A stretch of 44,220 bases of DNA from Brachionus koreanus (taxonomy: Eukaryota > Rotifera > Eurotatoria > Ploima > Brachionidae). Positions within the stretch are counted from its first letter, which is position 1. Each line of letters begins with the position of its first letter. Made by a program: the position numbers and the translations under genes. Shown piece by piece: positions 39,362 through 44,220 of the stretch. The DNA lies in NCBI GenBank assembly GCA_016987375.1, contig PJRA01000553.1, positions 53,785 through 98,004 on the forward strand. Direction: 5' to 3'. The notes beneath the pieces were generated by a model. The model saw only the letters and a list, made by a program, of their open reading frames with translations. It was not told the origin of the DNA and made no database searches.

Positions 39362-39957
39362 AAAAAATTAGGAATTAGATACAGAGATTCTGAGGGTTTT
39401 ACAAAATCGACTGAAAATAAAACCGTGCCAATATTCTTAAAAATTAAAAAATATAATTTTATATATTAATTCATATAAAAAAATTAATAAAAAATCCTTT
39501 CTTGATTGACTGCTTCATAGCATAATTATTCAGATTATTCCCCAAAAAAAGTATTTTTGAAAATTATCAATTTTTTTTGAAAAGATTGGGAAATTATTAT
39601 TTTCACTCATTTTAAGATCTTGAATATGTCGAAATTTACAAAAAAATATAAAGTACTTAGTTCAAACTAAAAATCTGTCTTAATTCTTACTGGGACTTTA
39701 ACAATGATAATTATTCATTTGATCTAATTATGTCTTTAAGGAATAATGAAGACTTTCGTAGAATAAGCAAAGAACGTGTTAAAAGAACACTTTCTGCAAA
39801 GATGAAAAAAAGAACCAAAGAGGTTTTTGTATTAAAAATGAAAAAAAAATAAACATTGCCTTTTGGCGTTTATCAATTGAATAAATAAATAAATAAAATT
39901 TTTAAAGGTTTTCAATTTTATTAATACTCAAAACTTTATTTCAATGTTACATTTATT

Positions 39958-40083
39958 CAATGAATATTGGCATATTTTGCAGCAATAGTCAATTAATTTT
40001 AAATTTTTTTTATTTTAGATTTCTGTTTGAAAAAAAATTTAAAATTAATTAACTATTGCTGCAAAATATGCCAATATTCATTG
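39958..40083. repeat. Near-perfect palindrome, about 53-bp arms
   Basis: CAATGAATATTGGCATATTT and TGCAGCAATAG, followed by AATTAATTTTAAATTTTTTT, is repeated in inverse at 40032-40083 with about 20 nt between the arms. Differences are confined to one or two bases. It is probably a foldback MITE. Confidence 0.85.
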
Positions 40084-40343
40084 AAATAATTTCAAAAATT
40101 ATTATATTTTTTAACTGAAGACAAAGAAAAAATGTGACATCAAGCGGCAAAAGAATACATCCAGATTTTGAGAGTTAAATACTCTTTAAGAAAGTTTTTG
40201 TATAAAAATTGTTGAAAAAAAGGTTGACACTAAATCAGAATATACCAAAATCTGATTCTATTGTTTATCTTTTGGAGCTTTGAGTTTTAATTATGTAAAT
40301 TTTGTTAAACAGTCTTATTTCGTTTATCTATCATTCTTGGTAA

Positions 40344-40526
40344 AGTAAAATTTTTAATCAAATTTCATTTTTCAAAAATGATCAAAATATTTAAAATGCG
40401 CAATTAATTTTCAAAATAATAGCTTTAAAGTTTTGTAAAAATTCAAAAATCAGCCATGAAATTTAATTGCGCATTTAAAAAGCTTTGATCATTTTTGAAA
40501 AATGAAATTTGATCAAAAATTTTACT
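40344..40526. repeat. Near-perfect palindrome, about 69-bp arms
   Basis: Left arm from 40344 reads AGTAAAATTTTTAATCAAAT, TTCATTTTTCAAAAATGATC, AAA, and then AAATGCGCAATTAA. The right arm (about 40458-40526) is its reverse complement with a few changes. The spacer is about 45 nt. It is a MITE-like element with no open frame. Confidence 0.85.
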
Positions 40527-41033
40527 CTTCAGCCTGACACAAGATTTGTATGACTAAAATTTAGTCTGTGTAAAAGCTCTGAAGTTGTGTAAAACAGTAA
40601 ATGCTCTATAAAATTATTAAAATTAAATTTAAAAGTTTTTGAACAGGCTAAAATTGGGTGAAACAAGCCTTGAATCAGCTGATAAATTTTCCCCAAAGAT
40701 TTTTAGATCCTTAGAAAAAAAATTTAGTTTTTTTGTTTTTGTTTTTTGTTCGAAAATTCACAATTGCCAAATTTTGAAGACTAAAAGCAAATATGATCAA
40801 TATCTTTGACTTCAAAATTAAGATAAATAAATTATAGGAGGTACAAGAATTTGTTTTACACTTAGATTTTAAAAACTAGAATGCCAGAAGAGTTTTTAAA
40901 GCTCTTTTTTCAAAAATTTAATATTATCTCAGAAAAATAAAGTTTTAAAAAATTTAAAAAAAATGAATAAACATAAAACTTTTTATACTTATTAAATAAA
41001 TTTTAATTTGAAATTATTTATAAATAATCATTC

Positions 41034-41050
41034 CGGCTTTCTAGTGTTAA
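41034..41050. mobile_element. Solo piggyBac-like terminus with TTAA
   Basis: CGGCTTTCTAGTGTTAA, read in reverse, gives TTAA then CACTAGAAAGCCG, closely matching the left end of the element in TBC1D23 intron 5 (TTAA, CACTAGAAAGCCCG). No partner end was found nearby, so it is either a truncated copy or part of another deleted element. Confidence 0.45.
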
Positions 41051-41082
41051 GAAAATACTAGCCTGTCTAGTAAAGGTGTTAA

Positions 41083-41128
41083 GACTTTAAGCCACATTTA
41101 TTGCCGACTTCAATAAATGTGGCAAGTC
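41083..41128. repeat. Strong stem-loop
   Basis: GCCACATTTATTG (41091-41103) and CAATAAATGTGGC (41111-41123) are perfect complements around a 7-nt loop, CCGACTT. GACTT and AAGTC extend the stem after a 3-nt bulge. At 13 perfect pairs plus 5 it is far more stable than the AT-rich background. Confidence 0.7.
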
Positions 41129-41383
41129 AAAAAAAAATCTTTTTAGATTATTTTGAAAGTCAAGTTAATGACTTGACTAGGACAAATAAAAAAGTCATTT
41201 GACTTCATTTTACTGAAATAAAAATTTAATGTTCTCCATTAAATTTGGCAAGTCTGGGTCAGAATGTTAAAAAATTTTGTTTGATTCTAGTCGATTTTTG
41301 TTTAAAATACTTTTACCATTTTTGTGTTTATCGCATTCAAATACCATTTTATTTATTTCATTTGAACATTCAATGCATGGAAA

Positions 41384-42225
41384 CTAATAATTATATATAA
41401 AAAAAAACTCATTCAAAACAATTGTATGAATGTTTACTTGTTTATTTGAATCAAAAATCCATTCACCTTCATATTCAGCTTCATTTTCTTCGCAATTATA
41501 CAATCTTTGAGAGTTTAGTTTGAATATAGAACCATCCTGTCGTCTTAAAATAATTTCATCCAAATGACTCGTAACATGCTTAAAATTATGTTTTTGTGTA
41601 CCATTTCGAAATTCAATCCAATTGTTTTTTATTTTTATCAGATATATTTCTTTGAATAAGTATTTTTGGCTAGGCAATACGTCTCCAACAATCCACACAT
41701 AAAAACTATCAGTAGCACTATAGTATTCGCTTTGAATTTGACTGGTTATGTTCATTTTTAAAAAAAATTCAGATAAATCATAATCAATCAATGAACTATT
41801 TTCTTTTTTTCTTTCAGCATCATTTTCATTCTTTTTTAAAACAAAATCTGGGCTGTTTTCGTCAAATATTATCCATTCTGAGGGACACAAATCTTTGTGT
41901 TTAGTTAGAAGCTCGTATTTTTTTGTATTTCACAAATATTAGTTTTAGAGCAATTAAAATTGTTCCTAATGCATTGTTTACAATTTAAATAAATTTGAAT
42001 CATGTGCTGTAGACTATTCGGGTTTATTGCTAAACAAAATCGACAACGCTGCTTCTCTGTTCTATCTTCGGTACTTCTGTACTTGTAACTGTTTCTATTT
42101 ATGTATTGCTCTAATTCATGCTTGGACTTGAATGATTTTACACTCCAAAATCGGCTAAATAAATTTAACTCATCGTTTATCGATTTAACTCTTCTTCTCT
42201 TTTTCTTTGGAAAATTTTCATCCAT
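41384..42225 (-). CDS. Zinc-binding (FLYWCH/WRKY-GCM1-like) protein, frameshifted
   Basis: Two consecutive minus-strand frames. The first, from ATG at 42225 to TAA at 41905, starts MDENFPKKKRRRVKS (nuclear-localisation-like), then FKSKHELEQYINRNSYKY, RCRFC, an intervening stretch and CKQC, a layout like the zinc-binding DNA-binding domains that precede MULE-type transposases. The second frame, 41890-41384, continues LCPSEWIIFDENSPDF and ends with LRRQDGSIFKLNSQ and EYEGEWIFD. In the second frame the overlap reads KKYELLTKHKDLC, a sensible continuation of the zinc domain, so the two are one gene divided by a -1 shift within a run of seven A (about 41915-41925). Either the gene is broken or shifting is used. 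A good donor, CAA-GTAAAC, is near 41434. The family assignment is tentative. Confidence 0.4.
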
Positions 42226-43651
42226 TTTATTAAATTCTAATTCTACCTATCTAATTTATATATTATCAATCTTGAACTAATGGAATAATTATAACCATAT
42301 CTTAAAAAAGATATTTATCTAAAATTAACATAAAGTAAAAATTAATTATTTTTCTTTAAATTAAATTGAGTTCATCTTTCTGATTTAAAAGTTGCATTCA
42401 CATCAAAAATTTAATTCAAGATCGACGGTCTTTTAAAACAAATGCTTTAATTTTTGTTTAATTAAGATAAAAAAATTAAAAAAGCTACAAAAATTATTTT
42501 ATTATAAGTTTTTAGAACAATTTGATTAAAATAAAAATATTCTAAATGCGTAATCAAATTTCGCCTCATATTTTATTGTTGAATCATGTTAAAAGAGCCT
42601 TAACTTTGAATCTAAAATTTGCCTGATTCTTAATTTTGATTCTGTTGAACACAATTTCAATAAAATCAATATTATCTAAATCAAATTTTAAATTTTTTAT
42701 TTAGAATTAAAAATTAAAAAGAAATCAGTTAGCTATTTGACATATAATTTTACATATTTTAACAGTTTAAAAAAAATTGATTTGTAAAGTTCATTCAGAA
42801 AAGACAAATTGATATTTATGACCAAAGTTTAATGATTACACTCAAAAATTATTTTTTTAGGATTTTTTTTTTAGAGATTAAATGCGGATAGAAAATTTCT
42901 ATATATTGTTGAAAATTTGTAAAAAAAATATGAATTAAAAACAATTAAAATAATTTTTAAATATTTTTTGAAAGTTTTTTTATAACACAAAATCTTTTTT
43001 AAAAAAAAAGGGGATGTTTTAAATGATGAACTAAAGTTCACTCATTTGTGATCATTGAAGAAAAAAGAATTAGCTTAATCAAATGATCACATTATTTTTG
43101 TGGTTGAAAAATAAGTGAACTTTATGAAAACAAGTAATTTCTATTACTTTAATTTTTCATCGCCGAATCTGGCGTAATTTTCTGAACATTAAATAAAATG
43201 TTAATTGAATAAAGCAAAAGAATATCATTTAATGAATATTATTTTTTTATGTGTTTTTGAGATATGAATTGTTAAATCCCATTCATTTTTGAAAATATGT
43301 AATTTACACAAAGTTTATTTATATTAAAATGAGAGTTCAGCTTTTTTTTGGTGATCAAAAATATATTTAGTGAACTATGTTCACTAATCAAAAAATAAGA
43401 AAGTTCACTTTTTTCTTAGTTCACTAATTAGGTCATCGCCAAAAAAATAGTTGTAGATAAAGGACTTTAGTTCTGAGATAAGAAATTTTTTTTTTAAATC
43501 ACTTATTATTCAATATTTTACTTTGAAAATATGCTTTTGCAATAAATTTTTACTCAAAAACGATTTTAAGATCTATTTTTAATATGAATAACAGACAGAA
43601 CCTTAAACAAAATTTTTTAATTTTAAAAATTTAAAGATTGAAAATTTAAAA
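42226..43651. other. AT-rich region with AGTTCACT palindromes
   Basis: No gene recognised. Repeated AGTTCACT/AGTGAACT motifs occur between 43033 and 43430 (entered separately). Confidence 0.5.
43033..43430. repeat. Cluster of AGTTCACT motifs, including a perfect small palindrome
   Basis: TAAAGTTCACT near 43033 faces AGTGAACTTTA near 43115-43125. TTAGTGAAC-TAT-GTTCACTAA is a perfect palindrome at 43367-43387, and AAGTTCACTT and TAGTTCACTAATTA follow by 43430. This may be subterminal structure of one or two MITEs. Confidence 0.45.
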
Positions 43652-43681
43652 TTAAAAATATTTTTTTGATTTGTAGTAGTA

Positions 43682-43872
43682 TTGAGTACCGTCAGTAACG
43701 GTCAATGGATCGTCAAAAAATGGTGTTAGCCGTTTTGATGGCCGTGTACAAAAATATGAAAATTTGATTGATAAAAGAATTGAGTATAAGAAAAAACATG
43801 AATTTAGAAAAAAAATTCTAACCCACGCGGCCATTAAGACGGACAACATCAAGCCACTGACAGTACCCAACA
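43682..43872. repeat. Imperfect inverted repeat
   Basis: GAGTACCGTCAGT and CCGTTTTGATGGCCGTGT on the left correspond, reading inward from the right, to GGGTACTGTCAGT and CCGTCTTAATGGCCGCGT. The spacer is about 80 nt. It is richer in GC than its surroundings and probably a decayed MITE. The minus-strand frame across it is not a gene. Confidence 0.55.
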
Positions 43873-44220
43873 CTAATTTGTAGAATCGTTTTCATCAGCT
43901 TAATTCGCTCACATTTTGACTAACTAAATTTATTATTATCCCATTCAGTACTGGTACTGGTAGAATCTAAAATGACCTACTCTTACAAAATGTAGTTTTA
44001 AGATATATTAAATTCTTATATTTTATGAGGCTAAAAAGGAGATTTAAGCACCATTCCGAACTACTCGGGTTCACCCAAACTATCTTACTTAAAAAAAAAT
44101 CATTTTTAAAATTTTTTTAATTTTATTTAACTATTAATATTTAACACTCAAAAACCGAATGACTTTTTTGACCCTTTTATTTAAATCTTTTTTAATACTT
44201 TTTTTCAATGAAAATAAAAT
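43873..44220. other. Right edge of window
   Basis: AT-rich, no gene. It ends in the dispersed repeat (44166-44220) that shares 25 exact bases with 20549-20573. Confidence 0.5.

Larger units (their letters stand above)
39362..41383. other. Non-coding region between the two blocks, rich in palindromes
   Basis: Holds two near-perfect inverted repeats (39958-40083 and 40344-40526), a piggyBac-like end near 41034-41050, a strong hairpin (41083-41128) and AAGTCA motifs (41118-41205). No coding frame recognised. Confidence 0.6.

Noticed and set aside
43652..43873. 73-codon minus-strand frame
   Set aside because: It spans an inverted repeat and has no recognisable domain or splice context.

Overview
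The window is nuclear DNA of a small invertebrate animal. It is very AT-rich, uses the standard genetic code, and its genes are animal orthologues (Frizzled, ERp44, mitochondrial glycerol-3-phosphate dehydrogenase, TBC1D23, UBE2G2, tetraspanin, acyl-CoA-binding protein) cut by mostly tiny GT-AG introns of 34-80 nt. AT richness, tiny introns and many small palindromic transposons would suit a monogonont rotifer such as Brachionus, but the species cannot be fixed from sequence alone.

Layout. 1-8064: an inverted-repeat element with a TTA microsatellite, then TBC1D23 on the minus strand (10 exons), whose 3.07-kb fifth intron holds a 0.9-kb non-autonomous piggyBac. 8065-10361: decayed transposons (Tc1 fragment, palindromic MITE, LINE reverse transcriptase remnant). 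10362-11729: a lysosomal alpha-galactosidase-family enzyme of the alpha-N-acetylgalactosaminidase type (minus). 14793-15700: a tetraspanin (plus). 16090-16506: a small unrecognised protein (plus). 17244-18793: UBE2G2 (minus), divergent from an unrecognised Asn-rich protein (plus). 19141-19462: acyl-CoA-binding protein (minus). 21567-23388: ERp44 (plus, 12 exons). 23741-24650: MITEs. 25191-28284: mitochondrial FAD-dependent glycerol-3-phosphate dehydrogenase (minus), with a 9-nt microexon and an extra 51-nt exon in its EF-hand region. 29340-29410: tRNA-Gly(GCC). 30350-31118: degraded Tc1 transposase. 31531-33831: intronless Frizzled of the 5/8 type (minus). 36891-37080: LINE remnant. 38357-42225: two unusual minus-strand coding blocks, an Ulp1-like protein without its catalytic cysteine and a zinc-binding, possibly frameshifted protein, separated by palindromic elements. 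42226-44220: repeats only.

The host genes are ordinary housekeeping and signalling genes with no operon logic. ERp44 and UBE2G2 both serve ER quality control, and TBC1D23 works at the trans-Golgi, but adjacency here looks incidental. Coding coordinates of spliced genes come from manual exon tracing in which reading frame, GT/AG sites and remembered family sequence agree. The most unusual material is the 38.3-42.2 kb Ulp1-like/zinc-finger pair and the GPD2 micro- and cassette exons.
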